Origin: Alphaproteobacteria bacterium
Lineage (GTDB): Bacteria; Pseudomonadota; Alphaproteobacteria; UBA8366; Aestuariispiraceae
Length of the DNA: 64,000 nucleotides
Direction: 5' to 3'
Assembly: GCA_030065235.1 (NCBI GenBank)
Contig: JASJDC010000002.1
Coordinates: 520,001-584,000 of the forward strand
The notes under the pieces were generated by a model. The model saw only the letters and a program-made list of their open reading frames with translations. It had not been told where the DNA came from and ran no database searches. Positions 18,193 to 27,203 of this stretch are shown here, one piece after another; position 1 is the first letter of the stretch; every line of letters starts with the position of its first letter. Both the position numbers and the translations under genes were made by a program.

Positions 18193-18807
18193 GTGGTAAA
18201 TTCTGAGAATCCGGACGGCAAAGTCGGCCAAAACCGTCGTCGGACGCCGAAAAAGGCGACGCCGGAGCGCCTGGAACGCGCCGCTTTGCACTATTTGGAG
18301 CGGTTCGCCAGTTCTTCGGAAAATCTGCGCCGCGTCCTGATGCGTCGGGTCGCCCGCAGCGCTCAGTTTCATGCCGCGGAAGCGGGGCCGGACGAAGACC
18401 GGGCTGGCGCCGCTTCTGTCGACGAGATTATTCAGCGCTTCCTGCGCGCCGGTCTGCTGGATGACCGCGCCTATGCCGAGGCGCGCGCCGCCAGCCTGCA
18501 CCGGCGTGGCGCCTCGCTGCGGGCGATCCGAATGAAACTGGCGCAAAAAGGGGTCGATGCGGAAACGGCGGAGGCGGCGCTGGAAACACTGCGCCGGACC
18601 CTCGCCGAAGACGCAGACCCAGGCGCCGATCCCGACTTTCAGGCGGCGCTGAATTACGCCCGCCGACGCCGGTTGGGCCCGTTCCGCTCGAAAGACCGCG
18701 CCGACCATCGCGACCGCGACCTCGCCGCCCTCGGCCGGCAAGGCTTCTCCTACGACATCGCCCGCCAAATCATCGAAGCCGAGAATGCTACCTCTCTTCT
18801 TGAGTGA
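18193..18807 (+). CDS. recX: Regulatory protein RecX
   Basis: This 204-residue protein has the three-helix tandem repeats of RecX, which modulates RecA filaments. Typical segments are ALHYLERFASSSENLRRVLMRRV, the second repeat FLRAGLLDDRAYAEA-RAASLHRRGASLRAIRMKL (helices with conserved L/DxxYA), and the C-terminal LGRQGFSYDIARQII. The start is GTG 18193; nearby ATG and TTG triplets are out of frame. The N-terminal 25 residues are a basic extension. recA is not in the window, and I saw no alphaproteobacterial LexA box (GTTC-N7-GTTC) in front. Confidence 0.9.
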   Translation: MVNSENPDGKVGQNRRRTPKKATPERLERAALHYLERFASSSENLRRVLMRRVARSAQFHAAEAGPDEDRAGAASVDEIIQRFLRAGLLDDRAYAEARAASLHRRGASLRAIRMKLAQKGVDAETAEAALETLRRTLAEDADPGADPDFQAALNYARRRRLGPFRSKDRADHRDRDLAALGRQGFSYDIARQIIEAENATSLLE

Positions 18808-18839
18808 GTCCGACCCCGGCTGAGACTGCGGCTAATGCT

Positions 18840-19151
18840 CTACACGCTGCCGGCGCGTTCGATGACGAGGACGCGCGCCGGGCCGACCGGGTGGGCGACA
18901 TGGGCGTCGCCTGCGCGCGCGTGGAAGATATCGCCGGGCGCGAGTCGGATCACCCGCTCAACGCCATCCTCGCGGACATGCATGTCGACCGCGCCGTCCA
19001 GGACCGCGAACACCTCCGGCCCGTCATTCACATGCCACTTGTAGGGTTGGTCGGTCCAATGCAGGCGCACCGTGGCGTCATCGATCCGTTCGATGTCCAG
19101 CGCATCCCAGGCCCGCTCGCCGGTGAAATCGGTCGCTCGAATATGCTGCAT
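18840..19151 (-). CDS. Small single-domain cupin
   Basis: This is a compact 103-residue cupin barrel. The metal-site motifs are degenerate: VNDGPEVFAVLDGAVDMHV in motif 1, with one His in KWHVNDGPE, and GDIFHARAGDAHVAHP in motif 2. The fold is clear but the ligand set is unusual, so function could be sensing or isomerisation rather than oxygenation. I chose ATG 19151, with GAGAG nine bases upstream. The open frame continues upstream but runs into the metallopeptidase gene in another frame. It follows that gene by 97 bases. Confidence 0.78.
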   Translation of the reverse strand: MQHIRATDFTGERAWDALDIERIDDATVRLHWTDQPYKWHVNDGPEVFAVLDGAVDMHVREDGVERVIRLAPGDIFHARAGDAHVAHPVGPARVLVIERAGSV

Positions 19152-19248
19152 CCGGAAGCTCTCAACTAGCTGTTCGCGCCGCTCCTGGCAGTGTGCACGA
19201 TAGGTTGGAAGGTCCGCAAGCGCGACCGCGGCGTCGACCGAGTCCAGG

Positions 19249-19692
19249 TCATAGGTCCGTCTGGTCTTCCAGCGCGTGCATATCGTCATCGCTGAGGCCG
19301 AAATGGTGGCCGATTTCATGGATCAGCACATGGCGGATGAGATGCGGCAGCGACTCGCCGGTCTCGCACCAATAATCGAGGATCGGGCGGCGATAGAGAT
19401 AGATGATGTCCGGCTCCGGCGAAGGGTCGGCGACGCTCTTCTGGGTCAGATCGACCCCCTGATACAGGCCGAGCAGGTCGAACGGGCTTTCCAGCCCCAT
19501 ATCGCGCGCCACCTCTTCATCGGGAAAATCGTCGATCCGGAACAGGATGTCGCGCGTCGGCTCGCGCAAGATGGCGGGAATCTCAGCATGGGCCGCCCGC
19601 GCCATGATCTCGAAATCATCCAGGCTGGGCGGCGCGTCGAAGCCGCTCGGCGAAACAGCGGCGGCGTCGGGCGTTGTTTGGGTTTCCCTCAT
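19249..19692 (-). CDS. Metallopeptidase family protein (zincin-like, PF06262 type)
   Basis: This protein of about 147 residues carries the zinc-binding HEIGHHFGLSDDDM motif near its C-terminus, typical of the small zincin-like family formerly called DUF1025. The preceding strand IIYLYRRPILDYW and the N-terminal segment PPSLDDFEIMARAAHAEIP also fit. I chose ATG 19692, while an upstream TTG 19713 is possible. It is divergent from the pterin dehydratase gene. Substrates of this family are unknown, and no signal peptide is present, so it is probably cytoplasmic. Confidence 0.88.
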   Translation of the reverse strand: MRETQTTPDAAAVSPSGFDAPPSLDDFEIMARAAHAEIPAILREPTRDILFRIDDFPDEEVARDMGLESPFDLLGLYQGVDLTQKSVADPSPEPDIIYLYRRPILDYWCETGESLPHLIRHVLIHEIGHHFGLSDDDMHALEDQTDL

Positions 19693-19739
19693 GACGCCGC
19701 TATACTTGGCCAAAGCCCTTTTGTGAACAGGAGTCCGCG

Positions 19740-20054
19740 ATGCCCAACGCCGTCAAGCTCGACCAGGAGGCCCGTGCCGAGGCCCTCGCCGGGCTGCCCG
19801 ACTGGACCTATGCCGACGATCCGCGCGAGACGATCGAGAAGACGTTTCACTTCAAGGATTTCTCACAAGCCTTTGGATTCATGACCCGGGCGGCGCTCAT
19901 GGCGGAGAAAATGGATCACCACCCGGAATGGTTCAATGTCTACGCCAAGGTCGCCGTCACCCTGACGACCCACGACGTCAACGGTCTCAGCACGCTGGAT
20001 ATCGAGATGGCCCGGTTCATGGACGCGGCGGCGAGCGAAATGACTGGGTCGTAA
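19740..20054 (+). CDS. phhB: Pterin-4a-carbinolamine dehydratase
   Basis: This 104-residue PCD/DCoH protein dehydrates 4a-hydroxytetrahydrobiopterin. The active-site pattern is complete: [22 protein letters not shown], with the two consecutive His residues and the later TTHD. AGGAG is eight bases upstream of ATG 19740. No phenylalanine hydroxylase is adjacent. In bacteria lacking one, the protein may instead serve molybdopterin or other pterin chemistry. Confidence 0.94.
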   Translation: MPNAVKLDQEARAEALAGLPDWTYADDPRETIEKTFHFKDFSQAFGFMTRAALMAEKMDHHPEWFNVYAKVAVTLTTHDVNGLSTLDIEMARFMDAAASEMTGS

Positions 20055-20135
20055 GGCCGGCGTCTATCAGAGGGGCCGACCCAGCGTTTCACACCATGAG
20101 TCCTTACCGAAGGGCGCGAGAGTGGAGCAGGCCAG

Positions 20136-20215
20136 TTAGAGCGCTAGACCCGATCCGGCTTCCTTCTCCGCCTGCACCGCCGCCATTTTCATCCGTTCGC
20201 ATTCGCCAACGACCA
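20136..20215 (-). pseudogene. Displaced duplicate of the rlmN 3' end
   Basis: On the minus strand this stretch encodes [20 protein letters not shown] followed by TAA (20138-20136). It is nearly identical to the C-terminus of the intact rlmN gene at about 21205-21270 ([20 protein letters not shown]). The DNA match covers about 60 bases with scattered, largely silent differences. There is no start or upstream coding sequence, so it is a stranded gene tail. The membrane-protein gene at 20236-21084 lies exactly between the two copies. Confidence 0.7.
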
Positions 20216-20235
20216 GCGCGCGCACCCACCAGAGG

Positions 20236-21084
20236 CTAGGCGGACGCTCCCAGATGCGTCGAACTATGCCCGCGTCCTATCGTGGAAACCGCCATCGCCG
20301 ATACGAAAAGATACAGCCAGAGCAATCTGACCGGGCCGGCAACCCAGATTTCGTTATGCATCGCGTCAGTTATCAGACGTCCTAGGTCTGCCGCCGACAT
20401 TCCGGTGAATGCCACGGCCATAACGTCCCACCACAAGAAAATGACCAGGCCAAACAGGAGCGCTGCGGTAAGCGCTGTGAACCAGACGGCCGCGCGTATG
20501 GCGGCGCGGCGCGTCGGCTGCGCCCCAGAATCAACGTGTCTATGGAGCGAACCAAAAACAAAGGGAGCGCCAGCCAGAAGGGCAGCGCTAGCGAACGACA
20601 GTCCCAAACAAGAACATACCGCCAGAATAATCAGCTTGCTGATTAATTCACCACCGAATAACGGCGCCAAAAACACTGCAAGCCCCGGGTAAGCAAACTT
20701 CTGCCAAAGGCCAAGGGTTTGCCAAAGGACAAAGACAGCCAGACCCAATAGCGCAAGCATGAACGCACGAAGCCGGAACCAACGATGGTCAATCGATGTT
20801 TTCGCCTCCACCTCTTCAGAAACCACACGTCGCGCCCAGTGGGCTACGAAGGGCGCTACTGCCACATATTTGATTTTGCCAATCGCGCTCAGGAAGATCA
20901 CTACAAGCGGAAGCTGCGAATCCTCGAAATCAAACCAGGTTTCCCCAAAAACACGCATCTGAACAAAGACGGTCAGGTAGTCGACGAAGAAGAATAACGG
21001 AGCAACGACAAGTAAGCTTCGCAACAACGCACGTGGCTTGGATGCGATCTTCAATAAAAGCAGGCGCATCGATTCGAATGCCAT
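20236..21084 (-). CDS. Unknown multi-pass membrane protein inserted at the 3' end of rlmN
   Basis: This 282-residue protein has about six hydrophobic helices, including LLVVAPLFFFVDYLTVF, FMLALLGLAVFVLWQTL and AVWFTALTAALLFGLVIFL. I recognise no family. The gene is AT-richer and its codon use is less biased than that of the neighbours. It is bracketed by rlmN and a duplicate rlmN tail, indicating acquisition as a unit. I chose ATG 21084, while Met at 21069 is also possible. No transporter signature or enzymatic motif is visible. Confidence 0.7.
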   Translation of the reverse strand: MAFESMRLLLLKIASKPRALLRSLLVVAPLFFFVDYLTVFVQMRVFGETWFDFEDSQLPLVVIFLSAIGKIKYVAVAPFVAHWARRVVSEEVEAKTSIDHRWFRLRAFMLALLGLAVFVLWQTLGLWQKFAYPGLAVFLAPLFGGELISKLIILAVCSCLGLSFASAALLAGAPFVFGSLHRHVDSGAQPTRRAAIRAAVWFTALTAALLFGLVIFLWWDVMAVAFTGMSAADLGRLITDAMHNEIWVAGPVRLLWLYLFVSAMAVSTIGRGHSSTHLGASA

Positions 21085-21187
21085 CGTTCCCAAGGCCAGC
21101 GCCTAAACTGAAAACGCCAGCTCAAGTGCCAAGACAACCCCGACGGCAATGCGCCATCTATTGACCGGCCAATCATGCGTCTCGACA

Positions 21188-22375
21188 CTATGATTCCGGC
21201 GTTCGCAATTCCGCCAGACCCGTCTCCGCTTCCTTTTCCGCCTGAACCGCCGCCATCTTCATCCGTTCGCGTTTGCCGATCCGTTGGCTGTCGGATTTGA
21301 GCTGGCCGCAGGCGGCGAGGATGTCTTGGCCGCGCGGTGTGCGGACGGGAGAGGAATAACCCGCCTTCCAGATGATGTCGGCGAACTTCTTGATCTGATC
21401 GGGATCCGAGCATTCATAGGGGCTGCCCGGCCAGCCGTTGAAGGGGATCAGGTTGACCTTGCTCGGCACGCCTTTGATCAGTTTGACCAAGGCGCGGGCG
21501 TCCGCCTCGGAATCATTCACGCCTTTCAGCATGACATATTCCCATGTCACGCGTTTGGCGTTGTTCAGACCCGGATAGGCCTTCACCGCCGCCATCAGGT
21601 CTTTGAGCGGGTATTTCCGGTTGATCGGCACTAGCTCGTTCCGCAGCGGATCGTTGGTCGCATGCAGCGAGATCGCCAGCAGGCAGCCGGTTTCCGCCCC
21701 GACCCGCGCGATCTCCGGCGCCACGCCCGAGGTCGAGAGCGTGATGCGCCGCTTTGACAGCGCAATCCCCTCGCCGTCCTGGATCAGGTTGATCGCTTTG
21801 ATCACATTGTCGGTGTTGTAGAGCGGCTCGCCCATGCCCATGAAGACGATGTTGGTCAGCCTGCGCTGATCCGACGGCGCTTCCCAATCGCCGAGCGCGT
21901 CGCGGGCGAACATGACCTGGCTGACAATGTCCGCCGGGGTCAGGTTGCGCACCATGCGCTGGGTGCCAGTATGGCAGAATTTGCAGGTCAGGGTGCAGCC
22001 GACCTGGCTCGAGACGCAGAGCGTGCCGCGCTCGCCGTCAGGGATGAAGACCGTCTCCGCCTCATTGCCGTCATCGTAGCGCAGCAGCCATTTCTGGGTG
22101 CCGTCTTCGCTGATCTGATGTTTGACGATTTCCGGCCGGTCCATGCGGAACCGCTCGGCCAACACGGCGCGCAGCGGTTTGGACATGTTCGTCATACGGT
22201 CGAAATCGACGACGCCGCGATTGTAGATCCATTGGAAAAGCTGCTTGGCGCGGAACTTGGCCTCGCCCATCGCCTCGAAGACAGCCAGCATCTCGCCGCG
22301 GTCCAACCCGATCAAGTTGGGGCGCGGATCGGCGGCGGGCGAGATAACGGCGCGATGAGCGGCGGTGGCGGTCAT
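21188..22375 (-). CDS. rlmN: 23S rRNA/tRNA adenine-C2 methyltransferase RlmN
   Basis: This radical-SAM enzyme of 395 residues methylates A2503 of 23S rRNA and A37 of some tRNAs. The cluster-binding motif CKFCHTG is present, with the downstream methylated-Cys region near the C-terminus ([11 protein letters not shown]). GGAAAG precedes ATG 22375 by about eight bases. The annotated longer frame is not needed. The final ~20 codons exist in a second copy at 20136-20215, so the present C-terminus was probably rebuilt when the downstream gene inserted. Confidence 0.95.
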   Translation of the reverse strand: MTATAAHRAVISPAADPRPNLIGLDRGEMLAVFEAMGEAKFRAKQLFQWIYNRGVVDFDRMTNMSKPLRAVLAERFRMDRPEIVKHQISEDGTQKWLLRYDDGNEAETVFIPDGERGTLCVSSQVGCTLTCKFCHTGTQRMVRNLTPADIVSQVMFARDALGDWEAPSDQRRLTNIVFMGMGEPLYNTDNVIKAINLIQDGEGIALSKRRITLSTSGVAPEIARVGAETGCLLAISLHATNDPLRNELVPINRKYPLKDLMAAVKAYPGLNNAKRVTWEYVMLKGVNDSEADARALVKLIKGVPSKVNLIPFNGWPGSPYECSDPDQIKKFADIIWKAGYSSPVRTPRGQDILAACGQLKSDSQRIGKRERMKMAAVQAEKEAETGLAELRTPES

Positions 22376-22508
22376 GGCGTTTCTTTCCGTGAATGCGGCG
22401 GGCGTTATACCGCGTCGCTTCGCCCTATAAACCAGGCGTCCGATTCGTCCGGCGCGCCCATCCAGCGCGCGTCGAGCGCCGTACTCTGGTGAAAGGGATA
22501 TAGGCGGC

Positions 22509-22889
22509 ATGGACGAGAAATACGACATCACCACTTTCTATAACGGCGCTTGCCCGATCTGCGGCGCCGAAATCAACCATTATAAACGGATCTCCGACGG
22601 CCAAGGCGCGCGCCTGGGCTGGCGGGATATCAGCGCCGATCGGGCGGCTCTGGCGGCGCGCGGCGTGACCGGCGACGCCATTCTGAAACGGCTGCATGTC
22701 CTTGATGCGGAAGGCCGGCTTCTGGTCGGCGTCGACGCCTTCATCGCGCTCTGGTCGGCGATGCCGCGCTATCGCTGGCTCGGCCGCCTCGCAGCCCTGC
22801 CGGGGATCAAGCAAATCGCCGGCCTGATTTATGACGGGATCCTGGCGCCGGCGCTGTTCGCCTGGAATCGCCGCAAGGGCCGAATCTAG
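22509..22889 (+). CDS. DCC-family (DUF393) thiol-disulfide oxidoreductase-like protein
   Basis: This 126-residue protein has the family signature at the N-terminus: [20 protein letters not shown], with the CxxC pair in a thioredoxin-like position and the DxxC replaced by NGAC. The rest includes [21 protein letters not shown], typical of DUF393. It is probably cytoplasmic or membrane-associated, as no signal peptide is seen. It is divergent from rlmN and convergent with the aminopeptidase gene. The physiological role of the family is not established. Confidence 0.88.
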   Translation: MDEKYDITTFYNGACPICGAEINHYKRISDGQGARLGWRDISADRAALAARGVTGDAILKRLHVLDAEGRLLVGVDAFIALWSAMPRYRWLGRLAALPGIKQIAGLIYDGILAPALFAWNRRKGRI

Positions 22890-22904
22890 GCGACCCGCCG
22901 GAAC

Positions 22905-24344
22905 TCAGCCATAGCGTTTCCGGATCGCCGCGTAGGCGGCGCGCAAGCCCATCGCCTCGCCGCCTTCCGGCCGGCCTGGGCGCGGCCGCTGGTTCCAAGC
23001 CATGATGTCGAAATGCGCCCATTCCGGCGCGGTCGGAGCGTCGTCCCCATCATCATGATCTTTGGAGGCGGGCGTCACGAACTCTTCCAGGAATAGGGCC
23101 GCGGTGATGGCGCCTCCAAACGGCCCGTTGCTGATATTGTTCAGCGAGGCGACCTTGCTGTCCAACATCCGCCGATAGGGTTTATGCAAGGGCAGCCGCC
23201 AGACCGGGTCGGCCATCGCCTCGGCCCCGTCTTCAAGATCGGCCGCCAGCGCGTCGCTGTTGCTGAAGAAGGCGGAAATCTCGGTCCCCACCGCGACACG
23301 CGCGGCCCCGGTCAGGGTCGCGAAATCCAGCATCAGGTCCGGTTCATCCTCCAGCGCCAAGGTCAGGGCGTCGGCCAGCACCAGCCTTCCCTCGGCGTCG
23401 GTATTGCCGATCTCGACCGTCAGGCCTTTGCGCGAATCCAGAACATCCAACGGCCGGAAGGCGTCGCCCGACACGCTGTTCTCGACCGCCGGGATCAGGA
23501 CACGCAGGCGCACCTTCAGCTTCGAAGCCATGATCATCCGGGCCAGGCCCAAGACGATCGCCGCGCCGCCCATATCCTTCTTCATCATCATCATGCCGGC
23601 GGCGGGTTTCAGATCCAGCCCGCCGGAATCGAAACAGACGCCCTTGCCGATCAGGGTGACTTTCGGCGCTTTCGCATCGCCCCAGGTGAAATCGATCAGC
23701 CGCGGCGCGCGCACCGACGCCCGTCCGACCGCATGAATCATCGGAAATCCCTGTTTGAGAAGCGCCTCGCCCGTCACGCATTTGAACTTGGCCTTATGCT
23801 CGGCGGCGAGGGCCTTGGCCGTGTCGGCCAGCTCGGCCGGCCCCATATCCGACGCGGGCGTGGTGATCAGATCGCGGGCGAGCGCCATCGAGCGCGCCAG
23901 ATTCTCGACAAAGGACCGGTCGACCTCTTGGGTGAGGACCAGGATCGAGCCGTCTTTTTCCTCCGCCTTCGCCGACGGCTTGTAACGGGTGAACCGGTAG
24001 GAGGCCAACGCCCAGCCCAGCGCCGCCGCCGTGGCCTGCGGCCCGGGCGTATCGGCCGGCAGCGCATAGCGTCCCTTTGGCAGCGCTTTGTAGGCGGCGG
24101 CCAAGCTCCAATAGTCCGGGCTCTCGCCAGTCCCGTCTTCTTCCACCGCGACAACCGCATAGGCGGGCGCCCCACTGAGAGCCGGAACCAAGAGGGCCGC
24201 GCCAGGCCGGGGCTTGAAATCATTCGCATCGAGCCATGCCTGTTCCGCGCCCGGCAGTTCAGCCTTCCAATCCTCGAACCCCGTCGCGGTGACCAGGACC
24301 AACGGAACGGCGTCCTTTCCGGCTTTACGCGCGAAACACTTCAT
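22905..24344 (-). CDS. M17 leucyl aminopeptidase family protein
   Basis: This enzyme of about 479 residues has the M17 fold. The metal and catalytic signature NTDAEGRLVLADAL is intact, as is the upstream IGKGVCFDSGGLDLKP with the metal-binding Asp and catalytic Lys region (MMMMKKDMGG). It removes N-terminal residues from peptides in the cytoplasm. GGGGA lies just before ATG 24344. ATG 24356, four codons upstream, is the alternative start. The N-terminal domain is more divergent than in PepA itself, so it may be a PepB-like paralogue. Confidence 0.92.
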   Translation of the reverse strand: MKCFARKAGKDAVPLVLVTATGFEDWKAELPGAEQAWLDANDFKPRPGAALLVPALSGAPAYAVVAVEEDGTGESPDYWSLAAAYKALPKGRYALPADTPGPQATAAALGWALASYRFTRYKPSAKAEEKDGSILVLTQEVDRSFVENLARSMALARDLITTPASDMGPAELADTAKALAAEHKAKFKCVTGEALLKQGFPMIHAVGRASVRAPRLIDFTWGDAKAPKVTLIGKGVCFDSGGLDLKPAAGMMMMKKDMGGAAIVLGLARMIMASKLKVRLRVLIPAVENSVSGDAFRPLDVLDSRKGLTVEIGNTDAEGRLVLADALTLALEDEPDLMLDFATLTGAARVAVGTEISAFFSNSDALAADLEDGAEAMADPVWRLPLHKPYRRMLDSKVASLNNISNGPFGGAITAALFLEEFVTPASKDHDDGDDAPTAPEWAHFDIMAWNQRPRPGRPEGGEAMGLRAAYAAIRKRYG

Positions 24345-24404
24345 CTCTGTCCCCATATCATGTCCAACGGCCCGATTGGCCGGCGCCGCCGCGTGACGGC
24401 GGCC

Positions 24405-25253
24405 TCAGCACTCAGGCTCCGGCAGCGCCGTCACCGACATCAGCGTTCCCTGGACCGTGGCGACGCCGAGGTCGATCAACAGGCTGCTGGTGACGCCGTT
24501 GCGATACACATCGATGGTGTTGGTCGCCTGCGGCTCCGCATCGGTCGCCTTGATGTCGTAATAGCTCGACACGACGCGCCAGGCGGGGCCGGTTAGAAGC
24601 TCCGCGTCGCCTTGTGGCGTCACAGCCGGCGGATCGGCCGGGCCCGTGACGAAATCGACGCCGCGCACCGCGTCGCGCGACGAACCGTCGAACAACACGT
24701 AATTCACGACCCTCTCCCCCGCCGCAACGCCTTCCATTGTGTCCCGGAAAGCGGCGACCGGGAATTGCGCGTCTGGCGGCAAGGGCACCACAACGGGTTC
24801 GTCGCCTTCAAATACGACTTCTCCCGCGCTGCCGCCGTTCGACCCGTCGCGCAGCACCGCTTGGCCTTTGAGCGCCTCGACGACCGTGTCGTTCATCCGA
24901 AGCGTCGAGTCGAAGCGCAACCGCGACCCGTCGAGCGCTTCCTCATTGCTGCCGATCGACGAAATGGTCAGCGTCTGACCGTTCTCCATGCCCAGAGATA
25001 GGTCGAGTTGGGTCAGCAGCACCCAATCCTGACAGCGGCGCTGAACCCGAAGCGTATAGACGCCGGGCCCGACGGCCTCGGCGCCGGGTATGCCAACCTC
25101 CATCACATCCAGTCGGTACTGCGCCTGATGCGGCTGCAACGGATCCAGCGCTGACGCGCCAACCGGCGCCGCGCCCGCACAGAACAAAACCAGCGCCGTG
25201 AGCAGGGCGCCGCGCCCTCGGCCAAACCGTCGGGAAATCAAATCTTGCATCAT
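24405..25253 (-). CDS. Periplasmic EipB-like (DUF1849) cell-envelope integrity protein
   Basis: This 282-residue secreted protein has a signal peptide ending near VGASA (residue 35). The mature protein is beta-rich, as expected for the EipB spiral fold. The family's disulfide pair is present: Cys74 in RRCQDWVL and the C-terminal Cys282. In Brucella the homologue is needed for envelope stress resistance and interacts genetically with lipoprotein and Lpt-type functions. The assignment is based on the beta pattern and cysteine positions. A DM13 gene lies upstream on the same strand but is separated by a terminator. Confidence 0.8.
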   Translation of the reverse strand: MMQDLISRRFGRGRGALLTALVLFCAGAAPVGASALDPLQPHQAQYRLDVMEVGIPGAEAVGPGVYTLRVQRRCQDWVLLTQLDLSLGMENGQTLTISSIGSNEEALDGSRLRFDSTLRMNDTVVEALKGQAVLRDGSNGGSAGEVVFEGDEPVVVPLPPDAQFPVAAFRDTMEGVAAGERVVNYVLFDGSSRDAVRGVDFVTGPADPPAVTPQGDAELLTGPAWRVVSSYYDIKATDAEPQATNTIDVYRNGVTSSLLIDLGVATVQGTLMSVTALPEPEC

Positions 25254-25324
25254 GTCTATTGCGCCGCGGCGCTTGTTCCAGAGTCTCAGTTCCGGCGACT
25301 GTGCCCAGTGACGCCGCCCGACGC

Positions 25325-25355
25325 AAAGAAAAAGCCCCGCGACTAAACGCGGGGC
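25325..25355 (-). terminator. Rho-independent terminator after the DM13 gene
   Basis: On the minus strand an eight-pair stem, GCCCCGCG (25355-25348) with CGCGGGGC (25341-25334), has a six-base loop and is followed by TTTTTCTTT. It lies 28 bases past the DM13 stop, so it separates that gene from the EipB-like gene. Confidence 0.85.
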
Positions 25356-25382
25356 TGCTCTACGACCAACGCACGGCCCCGG

Positions 25383-25769
25383 TCAGCGAATCGACGCGAC
25401 GCCGAGCGGAACCGAAAACCGCACGCACCAGAGATAGAATTCGTCATACTGAGAGATATCCACGCTCGCCGGAATCTCATAGACCTGCCGCCCGGTGTTG
25501 GATTGCAATTTTGCGAAGGTCGATTGCTTGTCGTAGGAGCCGCTGTTTCCGAAGCCGAGCTGCGGATCCGGCGCGCCGTCGAACCAGAAATCTTCCTCCA
25601 GAATCGCGACCGTCTTGCCGTCCTGCTTTGTGATCGTGACCATGCCCTTGGTGATATGGCTGCTGGCGCCCGTGAATTCGCCGGACAGGTCGGCCGCCGA
25701 TACAGCCGAGGCGAGGCCGCCGGAAAGAAGAAGGCCCAAGGCCGCCAACGCGAAACTCGCCGCTTTCAT
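25383..25769 (-). CDS. Secreted DM13-domain protein
   Basis: This 128-residue exported protein has a signal peptide of about 25 residues (cut near AVSAA) followed by a single DM13 domain. The domain is recognisable by the ASSHITKGMVTI opening and the closing YDEFYLWCVRFSVPLGVA with its conserved Cys. DM13 domains are proposed to take part in periplasmic redox or electron transfer. ATG 25769 is preceded by AGGAG. It is transcribed alone, with its own terminator. Confidence 0.87.
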   Translation of the reverse strand: MKAASFALAALGLLLSGGLASAVSAADLSGEFTGASSHITKGMVTITKQDGKTVAILEEDFWFDGAPDPQLGFGNSGSYDKQSTFAKLQSNTGRQVYEIPASVDISQYDEFYLWCVRFSVPLGVASIR

Positions 25770-25990
25770 CGTAATCGTCTCCTAAATGCGCGCCGGACTT
25801 TGGCGCTCGGCGCCAACATCAAAACCAGATAGCCTTTGTGGAATCACTTCCAAGCCATCTTCACCGACCAGTGCACCTCAGTTGAAATCACATTTCAGTG
25901 TATTCCAGACCGCCCCTCGATCGGCGGTCCCGGGCCTTGCATCCCAATCGGGCCACGGGAATAGTCGGTCGCGGATACCGGGAGAGAATT

Positions 25991-27193
25991 GTGAAGCAAC
26001 CCCTGGCGGGCGTGCGGGCGCTCGATTTGACCAATGTCTTAGCAGGGCCTTTCTGCTGCCATCAGTTGGCGCATATGGGCGCCGATGTGATCAAGGTCGA
26101 AGCCCCGGGCGCCGGCGATCTGGCGCGCCAATTAGGCGCCGATCCGGCCTTGAACGAAGCCAAGATGGGCGTCTCTTTTCTCGCTCAGAACGCGGGCAAG
26201 CGCTCGATCGTGATCGATCTGAAACAGCCCCAAGGCGTGACAATTCTGAACCGGCTGGTCGAGACCGCCGATATTCTCGTCGAGAATTTCAGGCCTGGCG
26301 TAATGGACCGGCTGGGCGTCGGCTATAGCGCGCTGCAGGAGATCAATCCAAAACTGATCTATTGCGCGATCTCCGGCTTCGGCCAGGACGGACCGATGCG
26401 CGACGCCCCTGCCTATGATCAAATCATCCAGGGCATGTCCGGCGTCATGAGCGTGACCGGCGGGCCGGACACGGCGCCCTATCGCGTCGGTTTTCCGATT
26501 TGCGACACGCTGGGCGGGCTGACCGCCGCCTTCGCCATCGCCTGTGCCCTGGCGAAGGACGAAGCGGAGCGCGGCTGTTTCCTCGATGTCTCGATGCTGG
26601 AGGCGACCCTCGCCGCAATGGGTTGGGCCGTCTCCAACTATCTGAACGCCGGCGTCGAACCGGCGGCTCTGGGCAACGACAATGTGACCGCCAGCCCTTC
26701 GGGCGCCTTCAAAACCGGCGACGGGCTGATCAATATCGCGGCCAACAAGCAGGCGCAGTTCGAAACGCTCTGTGATACGGTTGGACGACCTGACCTGAAG
26801 ACCGATCCGCGTTTTCAGCGTCGTCAGAATAGACTCGAGCATCGCCGCGCCCTGTCGGACGCTTTGGAAGAAGCGCTGGCCGTCCGACCCGCCGCCGAAT
26901 GGCGCCGCTTGCTCAACGAACGGGGCGTGCCGGCCGGCCAGGTCTTGACCGTCGCGCAGGCCTTGGCGCATCCGCAGATCGCTGAGCGCGGCATGATCGG
27001 CGGGTTCGCAGCGCCGCCGGGCGTCGGACGCGACATCCGGATCGCGCGCCCCGGCGTGAAACTGAACGGCGAGACGCCGCGGGTCGAGGCGCCGCCGCCG
27101 CGCCTGGGCGAACATACCGATACGGTCCTGGCGGAGTTGGGCTATAGCGCCGCCGAGATCAATACACTTCGGCAGGAAAGGACCGTGACATGA
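25991..27193 (+). CDS. CaiB/BaiF-family (class III) CoA-transferase
   Basis: This 400-residue enzyme moves CoA between carboxylic acids. The N-terminal PLAGVRALDLTNVLAGPFC, the EAPGAGDLAR segment, the RSIVIDLKQPQG segment and SPKLIYCAISGFGQDGP-like NPKLIYCAISGFGQDG, and DVSMLEATLAAM are all family hallmarks. The catalytic Asp lies in the PAYDQIIQGMSG stretch. I chose GTG 25991, with GGGAGAG just upstream, because it yields the standard N-terminus. Eleven bases later comes the citryl-CoA lyase-like gene, and the two form an operon. The acyl substrate is unknown. Confidence 0.93.
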   Translation: MKQPLAGVRALDLTNVLAGPFCCHQLAHMGADVIKVEAPGAGDLARQLGADPALNEAKMGVSFLAQNAGKRSIVIDLKQPQGVTILNRLVETADILVENFRPGVMDRLGVGYSALQEINPKLIYCAISGFGQDGPMRDAPAYDQIIQGMSGVMSVTGGPDTAPYRVGFPICDTLGGLTAAFAIACALAKDEAERGCFLDVSMLEATLAAMGWAVSNYLNAGVEPAALGNDNVTASPSGAFKTGDGLINIAANKQAQFETLCDTVGRPDLKTDPRFQRRQNRLEHRRALSDALEEALAVRPAAEWRRLLNERGVPAGQVLTVAQALAHPQIAERGMIGGFAAPPGVGRDIRIARPGVKLNGETPRVEAPPPRLGEHTDTVLAELGYSAAEINTLRQERTVT

Positions 27194-27203
27194 GCCTCCT
27201 GAC

